Source of the DNA: Heliocidaris tuberculata
Lineage: Eukaryota > Echinodermata > Echinoidea > Camarodonta > Echinometridae
Reading direction: 5' to 3'
Length of the DNA: 64,000 nt
NCBI GenBank assembly: GCA_025618425.1
Contig: CM046837.1
Location: 24,335,488 to 24,399,487 of the forward strand
Part shown: piece after piece, positions 24,924 through 33,600 of the stretch
How the letters are laid out: the number at the start of each line of letters is the position of its first letter
How positions within the stretch are numbered: position 1 is the stretch's first letter
Notes under the pieces: model-generated
Databases searched by the model: none
Told to the model about the DNA's origin: nothing
Seen by the model: the letters and a program-made list of their open reading frames with translations, nothing else
Made by a program: the position numbers and the translations under genes

Positions 24924-25188
24924 AGAAAGATTAAACGAAAACTTACCGTTTGAAGTTTGATCTTTATTTTATGAAGAATTTGAAGGGAGAGATTACATTG
25001 AGATCCCGCTCGCGCATGCGCAGTCAATTTTGAAAGCAAGAAATGTGGCGGCTGAAAATAGAAAGATGACTTACAGATAATGGTTTGAAGTTCTGAGGGA
25101 GGGAGAGGTGGGAATGTAATCTCTCCCTTCAAATTCTTCATAAAATAAAGATCAAACTTCAAACGGTAAGTTTTCGTTTAATCTTTCT
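24924..25188. mobile_element. 265-bp mini-DIRS, perfect 79-bp inverted ends
   Basis: Begins AGAAAGATTAAACGAAAAC and ends with the exact complement; the arms are identical over about 79 bases, to AGATTACATT. The inside carries GAGATCCCGCTCGCGCATGC, the same sequence found just inside the 5' terminal repeat of the full DIRS (29948-29970, other strand). It fills the gap between the host repeat and the DIRS left terminal repeat exactly. Most likely it is a non-autonomous derivative of a sister DIRS family. It could also be part of an unusual terminal structure of this DIRS. Confidence 0.6.
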
Positions 25189-25228
25189 ATTTTATTTCAT
25201 AATTTTCGGTAGAAATTACATTGAGATT
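25189..25228. repeat. DIRS left inverted terminal repeat
   Basis: Identical to the complement of 29969-30008. The two copies share ATTTTATTTCATAATTTTCG and then TAGAAATTACATTGAGAT. Confidence 0.9.
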
Positions 25229-25475
25229 TTGAAGCCCAGCTGGCACATTTCTACACAACAGTTCAAACCTTCACGGCTTTGACAATCTGCTCCGGCAACA
25301 GTAATAAAGCAGATGACTGTAGCAATCAGCATTAAAAGTTGTGCAAACTCATAAAAACAACTCTTTAGTTCTGGTAAACTTTAACCAGTCCATGAAGTTC
25401 TCATAAACATGAATTCTGTAGAACACCAACAAATTTAACAGTTAAATAATTGGCAAAGGAAAATGCATGATGCGT

Positions 25476-26462
25476 CTAATTCATGAGTCCTTTCATGAAG
25501 GCATTGTTTCTCTCATTAGACTGTAAGGGTTTGTTGTAAAATTTCCGGAAAGTCCTTTCATTGGACCATCCAGCCTGTCCCAAGATCGTTGACACAGGGA
25601 CATCTGCCATCTTTGCTGCAGAAGTTGCAGCTGCCCTAGTTGAGTGTGATTTGTACTTTGACACATCTATCCCTGCATTTTTCATGACACAGCGGATCCA
25701 CCTGGAGATAGTTTGTGATGACACACGTTTGAAGGGCTTCTTGTAGCTTACAAATAGATAGCGTTCATTTCCCCTCAAAAGTTTTGTGCGTTGAGTGTAC
25801 TCCTTCAGGTACCTGACAACACACAGCCGTCGATCTGGAGGGTAAGCACTCAGATGGATCTGGCATCCAAAGTTTCCTGGTCTACTTTGCTTTAATGCTT
25901 CATCAATGGTGAACACAATGGAATTCGTCTTTACGACCATCTTGTCCAGGTTGAGCAAATGCAATGACTGCACTCTTTGGGCAGATATTAGGGCTATCAG
26001 CATGCAAACTTTGAGAGTGAGCTCTTTCAGGCAAACAATGTTGGACGGGGCCAGCTTCCGGAGGTGTGCAAAGACCACATTGACGTCCCAAATTTCCTTA
26101 TACCTTGGACGAGGTGGTCGAAGCTGAAAAATTCCCTTCATAAGTCTGCTGACAAGGGGGTGAGTTCCCACATTGTGTGCTCCATCTTCCCGCACTAAAA
26201 AGGAAGACAGTGCACTGCGTGCAGTGTTAATGGCACTGTAGCCCAAGTGTTTTCCATGGTACAACTCGCTCAAAAATTCCACAACAATTTCCACTTTGGT
26301 TTGGAGATGACCAATGCCTTTAGCTGAGCAGAAACCTTTCCACTGCTTGATGTAAGTGTGATATTGCTTGGTTGTTGTTGCTCTCCATGAAGCAACTATA
26401 ATGTCAATGGCAGTCTTGCTCAAACCTTGCTTCTGGAAGGGTCCCCGCATAATCTGTAACAC
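25476..26462 (-). CDS. DIRS tyrosine recombinase
   Basis: 328 residues, the integrating enzyme of the DIRS element. It acts in the nucleus on a circular DNA intermediate, joining it to the target through a 3'-phosphotyrosine without making a target duplication. An N-terminal helical core-binding part (about 20-115) precedes the catalytic part (about 135-315). The catalytic residues are visible: Arg163 in SAQRVQSL, the His273-x-x-Arg276 pair in KSHSTRAA, Trp299 in the place of the second His/Trp (GQAGWSNE), and the nucleophile Tyr309 in RKFYNKP. It overlaps the end of the RT frame by 43 bases in another frame, a compact arrangement usual for DIRS. No stop or frameshift is seen, so it may still be active. 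Confidence 0.93.
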   Translation of the reverse strand: MLQIMRGPFQKQGLSKTAIDIIVASWRATTTKQYHTYIKQWKGFCSAKGIGHLQTKVEIVVEFLSELYHGKHLGYSAINTARSALSSFLVREDGAHNVGTHPLVSRLMKGIFQLRPPRPRYKEIWDVNVVFAHLRKLAPSNIVCLKELTLKVCMLIALISAQRVQSLHLLNLDKMVVKTNSIVFTIDEALKQSRPGNFGCQIHLSAYPPDRRLCVVRYLKEYTQRTKLLRGNERYLFVSYKKPFKRVSSQTISRWIRCVMKNAGIDVSKYKSHSTRAAATSAAKMADVPVSTILGQAGWSNERTFRKFYNKPLQSNERNNAFMKGLMN

Positions 26463-28381
26463 AAGAGATCAAGATGTTCATGTAAGGGGTGGGGAGTATT
26501 TAACACTGGCAGCATGAGAAGATTTTCATTTCTAGGAATTAGCATAGGTTCCTCACAAGCCAGGCCCCGTAGTAATGGGAACCAAGCCTGAGTTGGCCAG
26601 TTTGGCACTACCAGTAACCCTCTTGCTCCATCAGCCCTTATCTTCTGAATACATTTGGGAATGAGGCGAAAAGGGGGGAAAGCATAGAAATTCAAGGTTC
26701 CCCAATCTAATGTAAATGCATCTACAGACTCTGCGTCTGGGTCAGGGTACCAAGTTACAAATCTCTTGAGTTGTGCATTTAATCTGGAGGCAAAGAGGTC
26801 TATCTCTGGTGGCCCAAAATGAGCTACAATATTTCTGAACATTTGTTTATTCAACATCCACTCTGTCCTGTCGTTAAACCTCCTTGACTTCAAGTCAGCC
26901 TCAGTGTTGAATTTGCCTGGCAAGTGGGATGCTGTGACCCATATGCCTCTCTTAATGCACCACTCCCAGATGGAGCAAGCTAGTTTATTGCACTCAGGGG
27001 ATTTGATGCCTCCCATATTACTGAGATAGCTTAAAGCAGTAGTATTGTCTGTCCTTAGCAACACATGAAGATTACGTTTGTGTGAGCAGAATGATTTCAA
27101 CCCAAAGCCTGCTGCCAAAGTTTCTAGGTAGTTGATTTGATTATCTCTTGCCAAGGACAATTCATGCTCATTCCACCTGCCTCCTGTTTGTGTATGTAAA
27201 TCGGTGGCTCCCCAACCAGCCCCACTAGCATCTGTTCGTAACTCTAAATCAGGTTTTTCCCGTATAATTGGGGAGAATGATTTCCTAACATTGTTGACCC
27301 ACCATTGAAGTTCTGTTCTAGCATCTACCGACAACTTCATGTGCCGATCAAAATGGCCCTTATTGATCTGGAGTGCTCTTATTTTGTCTTTCTCTAAAGC
27401 TCTGTAGTGCAGGGGCCCATATTGTACAGCTGGGAATGTGGAAACCACTTTCCCTATGACCCTAGCTACCTGTCTGATTGTAGGGTTCGGTGTCTTCAAC
27501 AGCTCTGTACACACTTCAACAATTTCCTGCATTTTATCTGCTGGGAGTGTCACAGTCATTTGTGCTGTGTCCAAATGAAACCCAAGAAATTGGAGCTCAT
27601 GGGTGGGCTTAAGAACAGATTTGTCTGGATGGATAATGAAACCAAGCTGGGTAAGAAGCTTGGTGGTTGCTAGAACTGCCCTTTCTGCCTTTTCTTTTGT
27701 TTCCCCAACAATAATAGTATCATCAAGGTAGCCAAGGACCACGTGTCCTTCTTCCCTGAGGTGGGCAAAGACTGGTTTGAGCAGCTTAGTGAATAACCTG
27801 GGGGCAGTACTCAAGCCATTTGGGAGGGCTTTGAACCTCCAGCACTGACCTTCCCACATGAATTTGAGGTATTTGCGGAAACAAGCATCAATGGGTACTG
27901 AATAATATGCGTCACGGAGGTCGACTGAGGCTAGGTAACAGTTCGGAGACAATAGGAGGGTAGCGGTATGGATGTTATCCATCTTGAAATGTTGGTATGC
28001 TAAGCTTTTATTTAACTCAGAGAGGTCCAGAATTAGGCGGAGCCCGCCATTCTTCTTAGTTCTCGTAAAAATATTCGATAGAAAACCTCCTTCAATCTCA
28101 TCGCACTTTTCAAGTACGTTTTTCGACACAAGTTTAAAGATTTCTTCTGTTATTTCAGCTTTATCTGAAGCATTATGCTTATATGGAAAGAGGGGTTTAG
28201 ATCGTTTAGGGGGCATCAATGCCTCATCAAATTCAAAAATGTAGCCCTCTACTGCTGACAAAATGAAAGGGTCTGAAGTAAGTTGACACCAATTATCATA
28301 AAACAACCTCAGTCGACCTCCGACAGGTGGTGAAGCTCCACCTTTATCTGCAATCATATTATCTAAGTCAGTTACTGACAT
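26420..28381 (-). CDS. DIRS reverse transcriptase / RNase H polyprotein
   Basis: 653 residues, copying the element's RNA into DNA and degrading the template. RT domain about 75-290: SVDLRDAYYSVP at 152-163 holds the first catalytic Asp, LPNGLSTAPRLFTK follows at 186-199, and the catalytic YLDD box is at 218-221. RNase H about 378-500: Asp384 in TDASGAGWGA, Glu420 in NYLE, Asp445 in TDNTTA and Asp496 in EADLKSR. A C-terminal part (about 520-610) with IDLFASRLN and AFPPF blocks is the extension typical of DIRS proteins, often labelled a methyltransferase-like domain; I see no proof of that activity. The gag-like frame ends 50 bases upstream. All catalytic residues are present. Confidence 0.95.
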   Translation of the reverse strand: MSVTDLDNMIADKGGASPPVGGRLRLFYDNWCQLTSDPFILSAVEGYIFEFDEALMPPKRSKPLFPYKHNASDKAEITEEIFKLVSKNVLEKCDEIEGGFLSNIFTRTKKNGGLRLILDLSELNKSLAYQHFKMDNIHTATLLLSPNCYLASVDLRDAYYSVPIDACFRKYLKFMWEGQCWRFKALPNGLSTAPRLFTKLLKPVFAHLREEGHVVLGYLDDTIIVGETKEKAERAVLATTKLLTQLGFIIHPDKSVLKPTHELQFLGFHLDTAQMTVTLPADKMQEIVEVCTELLKTPNPTIRQVARVIGKVVSTFPAVQYGPLHYRALEKDKIRALQINKGHFDRHMKLSVDARTELQWWVNNVRKSFSPIIREKPDLELRTDASGAGWGATDLHTQTGGRWNEHELSLARDNQINYLETLAAGFGLKSFCSHKRNLHVLLRTDNTTALSYLSNMGGIKSPECNKLACSIWEWCIKRGIWVTASHLPGKFNTEADLKSRRFNDRTEWMLNKQMFRNIVAHFGPPEIDLFASRLNAQLKRFVTWYPDPDAESVDAFTLDWGTLNFYAFPPFRLIPKCIQKIRADGARGLLVVPNWPTQAWFPLLRGLACEEPMLIPRNENLLMLPVLNTPHPLHEHLDLLCYRLCGDPSRSKV

Positions 28382-28431
28382 GTGATCAAGAGGAATGCTA
28401 GAGTCACCTACCTCTTGGGGTCTGGAAGGTG

Positions 28432-29748
28432 CTATTTTCTTTTCGGGGCGGCTGTCAGCCTGCGTTGAGCTTGGCCCTGGTTCGGCTGCTGGCCTGGTCT
28501 GGTGGCAGTGTGGCCTGGAGGTCGTCTTTGCCTCCGCTGAACCTGAGGGCGCTGGCCTAAAAAAGGCCTGCCGGTATTGCTAGAGGAGGACCTGTTTGAG
28601 TTTGAGGATCTATTCCACCCAGCATTTTGATAATGGCTTCGTGAAGGTCCTGCGGATCCTCCATATGGGTGGTATCTAGACTGGCCTCTCATGACACCTG
28701 CTGCTGCTTTGTGTTCATCATTCAGGTCCTTGACCTGCTTTCCAAGGTCATCGCCAAACAGCCAACTAGTCACTGGAGTTGAGGGCTTGCACAAATGGGC
28801 ATAGCGGACATTTATGTCCGGCTTGATGAGCTCTTTACGGAGGCAATTTAGCTCAAAGTTAGCGTTACTAATGAGGGCCAGTGCGTCTTGTTGAGTGTCA
28901 GACAAATCAGCTGATGAAAGTGTATGAACGAAAGCATTCAGACCGCGAGTCAAGGACTTTTGCACACGTTGAAGTTTCACATCTCTACTTCTTGTCGGAG
29001 GGGATAAATTGTCCCAAATGGTGGAATTAACCTTTGGTGTATCTAGCAGAGGGCAGTTGCTAGGAAGAGGATATTTTGATGCCGCTTCCTCCAGCACCTT
29101 TTCTTCCAGCTGATGTGTCATAAGATAAGTAGTGGAACGGGCTATTTCATCGTCCACAGGCTCTCCAATTCCCGTCGGGATTGCAAATTTTGCTGCGATA
29201 GGAGGGATAACTTTTGTTTCTGATGTGCACTCTCCCTCCTCTGGGTTTTCATCGTCAAGCACAGTATCGGGGCATTGGCCCATGTCATTCAACTCAGTCA
29301 CATCTTGTGCTGAATCCTCAAAATATACCTCACCGCCGAAGGTTGTAGCGGCATAGCCATGATCAACTGTTCGTGAAGTGAGAGCCTGTAAATCCTGTGC
29401 CAGTTGATCCTCCAAGTGTCCAAGTCTGTTTTGGACGTCAGAATTTGGGTTAGCAGCAGCCAAAGTATCATCAGATTTGGCTCTTTCAGCAGCACTCGAA
29501 TGTGCCTTCATCGAAGATTTTTTCCCCGTCGAGCTCTTAGGCTCCATCGCGGGTTTAATTCCACCACTGGATGTGTCATCGCCTTTTCCCGCCGAGCTCT
29601 TAGGCTCCCGTGAAGCGGTGGAGTTACGGCCCCCCGAGCGCTTAGGCTCCCGAACGGTGGGACCGGTCACTGGCACTGACGACCCCGGCCTCGCCGGCTG
29701 CTTTTCTGGCGCGTTTCCGTCCATGTTCGCGTGCTCACACGCCGTCAA
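28432..29748 (-). CDS. DIRS gag-like ORF1 protein
   Basis: 438 residues, first frame of the DIRS element. By position it should be the nucleocapsid-like protein that packages the RNA; sequence conservation is weak. The first ~90 residues are rich in Ser, Lys, Pro and Gly and repeat a KSS/EPK(S/R)S wording, followed by an acidic middle (about 135-180). A helical central part (about 195-345) contains NSTIWDNLSPPTRSRD, a block seen in many DIRS gag-like proteins. The C-terminal 80 residues are Arg/Gln/Ser-rich and probably bind RNA; no CCHC zinc knuckle is visible. Met codons lie at residues 1 and 9; either could be the start. Confidence 0.85.
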   Translation of the reverse strand: MTACEHANMDGNAPEKQPARPGSSVPVTGPTVREPKRSGGRNSTASREPKSSAGKGDDTSSGGIKPAMEPKSSTGKKSSMKAHSSAAERAKSDDTLAAANPNSDVQNRLGHLEDQLAQDLQALTSRTVDHGYAATTFGGEVYFEDSAQDVTELNDMGQCPDTVLDDENPEEGECTSETKVIPPIAAKFAIPTGIGEPVDDEIARSTTYLMTHQLEEKVLEEAASKYPLPSNCPLLDTPKVNSTIWDNLSPPTRSRDVKLQRVQKSLTRGLNAFVHTLSSADLSDTQQDALALISNANFELNCLRKELIKPDINVRYAHLCKPSTPVTSWLFGDDLGKQVKDLNDEHKAAAGVMRGQSRYHPYGGSAGPSRSHYQNAGWNRSSNSNRSSSSNTGRPFLGQRPQVQRRQRRPPGHTATRPGQQPNQGQAQRRLTAAPKRK

Positions 29749-29968
29749 ACCGACAAGTTTACGTCTTCTGAAACTGTCGAAAATTTAATTTCCACAGTAG
29801 AAAAACACCACCGATAGCAGCAGAGAGTTACTCTCCGAAAGTTCACAGGTGTGAAAAGTATCAAAAACGAAGTTTTCAGGAAATTCAAAGGAAATTATTC
29901 CGACTGCTGGAAAGTTCCTTTCCAAGATATGCATACGGCGAACGAATTGACTGCGCATGCGCGAGCGG

Positions 29969-30008
29969 GATCTCAATGTAATTTCTACCGAAAATTATGA
30001 AATAAAAT
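29969..30008. repeat. DIRS right inverted terminal repeat (5' end of the element)
   Basis: Complement of 25189-25228. Just inside it lies GACTGCGCATGCGCGAGCGG, a CpG-rich palindromic stretch that also occurs in the mini-DIRS. Confidence 0.9.
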
Positions 30009-30569
30009 TGGAAAGATTGACATTAAACAATACACATATTTAAAAGACTAAAACATTTATTCAATTAATACTGTGATTCAAAAATTTAAATGAGATAGAT
30101 TTCTACAACAAGCACCTTTAACAAAATAATAAACCAGTATGGATTTTCCTTAAAACAGTATATTGAGAAATCATGTAAATATTTTCAGTTATAGTATTGT
30201 ATTCAGGTAAGTTTAAGCTCCATCAGCGTGGAAATGGAATTCATCCCCAAGAATGTATGATGTAGTAAGCAATACAATAAGCTCGGACACCCCCCCCCCT
30301 CCCCCTTCCAGAATACATGGAACATACTGCTAGTACACTCTAAAAACAGTCTAGTCAAATAATTAACTAGATTTCCCAGTCAAGTAAAATTGACTTGAAA
30401 ATCAGTCAATTTCCAGTTACTTTGCTCCCTTTTACTATAATGTCTGTCATCGATGAATAACTAAGTGCAATAGTTACGTTTGACGGGTTTCCTTTGATGC
30501 GCTTAGGGAACAAGCGCGGTCGCTTATTGGCCGATTCCTTTGCGCGCGATCGATGGTACATGGTTCGAG

Positions 30570-30682
30570 TATAAGTTATGTTGATGCACTGTACTAGCTG
30601 AGCTGTGTGCGCTGCATATGCAGCAAGCTAGCTAGCTAGCTGGGCCTGGGCTAGAATAAGCCGTTTTATTTTTCGTTCGGCA
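30570..30682 (+). promoter_or_regulatory. Possible core promoter of the cargo gene
   Basis: TATAAG at 30570-30575 lies about 110 bases before the first ATG of the exon at 30683. The stretch between is richer in GC than its surroundings and contains AGCTAGCTAGCTAGCT-like words. No further evidence. Confidence 0.3.
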
Positions 30683-33600
30683 ATGGATGATTTCGTGAGG
30701 CAAAGACTGCTGGAATGGGGGATGGAGGAGTTGATAGACATTTTCAAGGGTAAGTTGAAACTGCATTAGGTCTACCGTGTAGTGCACTTTTGCACCTGCA
30801 TGTGGTCGGACCTGACATTAAGTGACCGTGAATGATGGCATGACATGTCATGAGTGTGACACTGACTGTATGAATTGATGGGGGGGACCTGGCTAAAGTT
30901 TAAACGAAAGCTACGCACTTTGTTTTCAGCAGCTAAAAAAATCATGGAAATCATTGGCTTGTGCAATTTCATTTTTATATCTTGATTCTACATATTCCAA
31001 AGTTGATAGAGAAAATTACGAGGGTTGAATGTTAATAACGCTTATTTTCAGGTCAATATTAATGCCGGTGTCAAATGTTGTTCTGAAAAATGAAGGGGTC
31101 CTAAAGCTACGCAGAATGCATATGCATTTGAGTCATGCAAATCTTGATATTGAAATTTACTGTGTGTGTGTATCGCGTGTGTATTTTACCCTGATTTGAA
31201 CGCGTCGCATTGCGCGTGTATGTTATTTGTATGGTGCGTAGCTTTAGGAACCACTGTACCTTTTGTGTGAATGTGAGGTCTAAACGTTATTGAATCCGTA
31301 GAAGTACGCCCGGTGCGAAACTGCATGCACTAGCGGGCTGCCGTCTAGCGCCAATTAAACTCCATCATGGTAGGCCTACTATCACTCAGACTCGGAGTCG
31401 GAGTCTCGGGCTAGCCCAGGCTAGGCTACGGCCTAAGCCCAACTTAATCCAGACTAAAGCGGGCTATAGCCGCTAGTACGTAGTAATAATCTAGGCTTAA
31501 CTTAAGCCTAGCCTAGCCTAGGCTAGACCAAACATTAGGCTATTTAATAGGCCGATCTATCTGTGTTTGTGGACCTTGCATTGTACTGTACTCTGTGTGT
31601 GTGTGCCCGCCCGTGTGCACGCGTGTGTGTGTGTGTGTGTGTGTGTTTGTGTATAATCGGCCCGTACTGTATCTGTGAGCTATGTCCAAACTTCGTATCT
31701 CTCACTGTCTAATTGAGCTATTAAAATCCATCCTCATCGAATTGTTATAGGCATCAAAATTGCCGTTTCTCACATTTTCAGCGAATATAGATCCTTAGCT
31801 TCCTCATTCTCATCATTATTTTTTGTTTCAAATTAATTTTCTTTTCAAGTATATTTGTAACTTTATGGCATCGTGTCGGGCGATTGTCAAATTTTGTCGT
31901 TTAAGATTACCTTTAAATTATTTCTATCTTCTTTGTTTTTTTTTTTTTTGTGTGTGTGTGTGTGTGTTTCTGATGTTCTGTTGTTTAAATTGATTTTTTT
32001 TTTTACATTCTCCTTACTCTGATAGATTATTTGTATATATGTAAATATATGTAGATTAGTTTTGTGCTATTGATTATTTAAAATGGATTAAATATCTGTA
32101 ACATTAGGTTTTTCATTCGATTATATACTAATTGTAAGCGGACAGGGCCATTGTGGAAAGCAGTTCTGTAACTGACAATGCTACACTGTATAAATAAAAC
32201 TGTAAATAAATAAGTGAATAAATAAATAGTACCATGGTAGAAAAATATTTGGAATTCTTATGCCCGGCCGGCCCCGCAGACGAAGTGTGGACTGATTTTA
32301 ATAATTTGGGGGATGTAGGTAGATCACACTAAAATACAGGTAAAAGTTCAATTTTGGAGTCAGCAGGTCTAAGGTCACAGCTCATTATATATGTGAATTG
32401 GTTTCTGCGCGATATCTTGAAAAATAGTGGACGGATTTTAATAATTTTGGGGAAGTAGGTACTGAGGTAGATCACACTAAAATAGGCCTACAGGTCAAGT
32501 TCAAATTCGGAGTCAGCAGGTCAAAGGTCGCAGCTCATTATATATGTGAATTGGTTTCCGCGCTATAACTTGAAAAGTAACAGATTTTAATAATTTTTGT
32601 AGTGTAGGCAGATCACATTAAAATACAGGTCAAGTACGAATTCGCAGTCAGCATGTCAAAGGTCAAAGGTCACAGTTCATTGGGAATTTGTTTTCTGCGC
32701 GATAACCTGAAAAATAGTGGACGGATTTTAATAATTTTGGGATGTACACGTACAGGGCCCCGGTGCATAAAATCTACCATTAATGGTAACTCTGCCATCG
32801 ATGGTAATGGTAACCTGGATTTTGATTGGCTGTAGAGCAGTGTTACCATGGTAGTTACCATTGATAGCATAGTTACCATGGTAGTTACCATTGATAGCAG
32901 GGTTACCATTAATGGTAAGATTTATGCAACGGGGCCCAGGTAGATCACACTAAAATAAAGGTCAAGTTCGAATTTGGAATCTTAATGCGGACATTGTGGT
33001 ACCCTAACCAGGCTATTGTATTTACATAAACGAATTGAAAGGCATGTTTGCCATTTTTTTTTTTTTTTTAAATATGTTACATGTAGCCTATTCAAAGATC
33101 AAAGTTTTGGTAAAGTGTCCACTTTTCTGTGGAATTACCCATATTGCTTTTTCCCTTTCAAATTGAAAATAGATTTATACTAACATTTTTTCATTTATTC
33201 CAGATTCAGCAGGACTTCAGGATTCTTTATCCAGAGGTTGCAGATAAGCTGCTCTTAGAGTGGCCAAAAATAGCTCCCCTGGTACTGAAGTATGCAGACC
33301 TCAATAACCCGACATGGCAGGAAGCTTTGACTGTTCCGCATCTCCGTAAGAATATTTTTAAAAAAACCAACACATTTTAATTGAATAACATTTACAACAT
33401 TGAAGCTGGAATGATGCAAATAGAGAAATGATATTTGGAATGGGGAAAGAGAGATTTCCAGGAGGAACAAAGAGAAAGGTCAATTGGAGAATATTAATTT
33501 AGTATATTCTAACTACAATATAGATTTCAATGGTAATGTTGCTTGTTTGCAAAACATCATTGGGGGTCTTGAAAAGAAATGAGCTAATTGTAATTTGAAA

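Larger units (their letters stand above)
25189..30008 (-). mobile_element. Complete DIRS-type retrotransposon
   Basis: A tyrosine-recombinase retrotransposon with three long open frames, all read leftward (gag-like, RT/RNase H, recombinase). It is bounded by perfect inverted terminal repeats of about 40 bp (25189-25228 and 29969-30008, with CATAATTTTCGGTAGAAATT at their core). It has neither direct LTRs nor a target duplication, as expected when a tyrosine recombinase rather than an integrase does the insertion. The host site is preserved uninterrupted in copies 2 (51338/51339) and 3 (57090/57091). All frames are free of stops. Confidence 0.9.

Noticed and set aside
25903..28583. Plus-strand frames across the DIRS region (for example 25906-26127, 27407-27673 and 27972-28244)
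   Set aside because: They lie antisense to the long recombinase and RT frames, which hold all known motifs.
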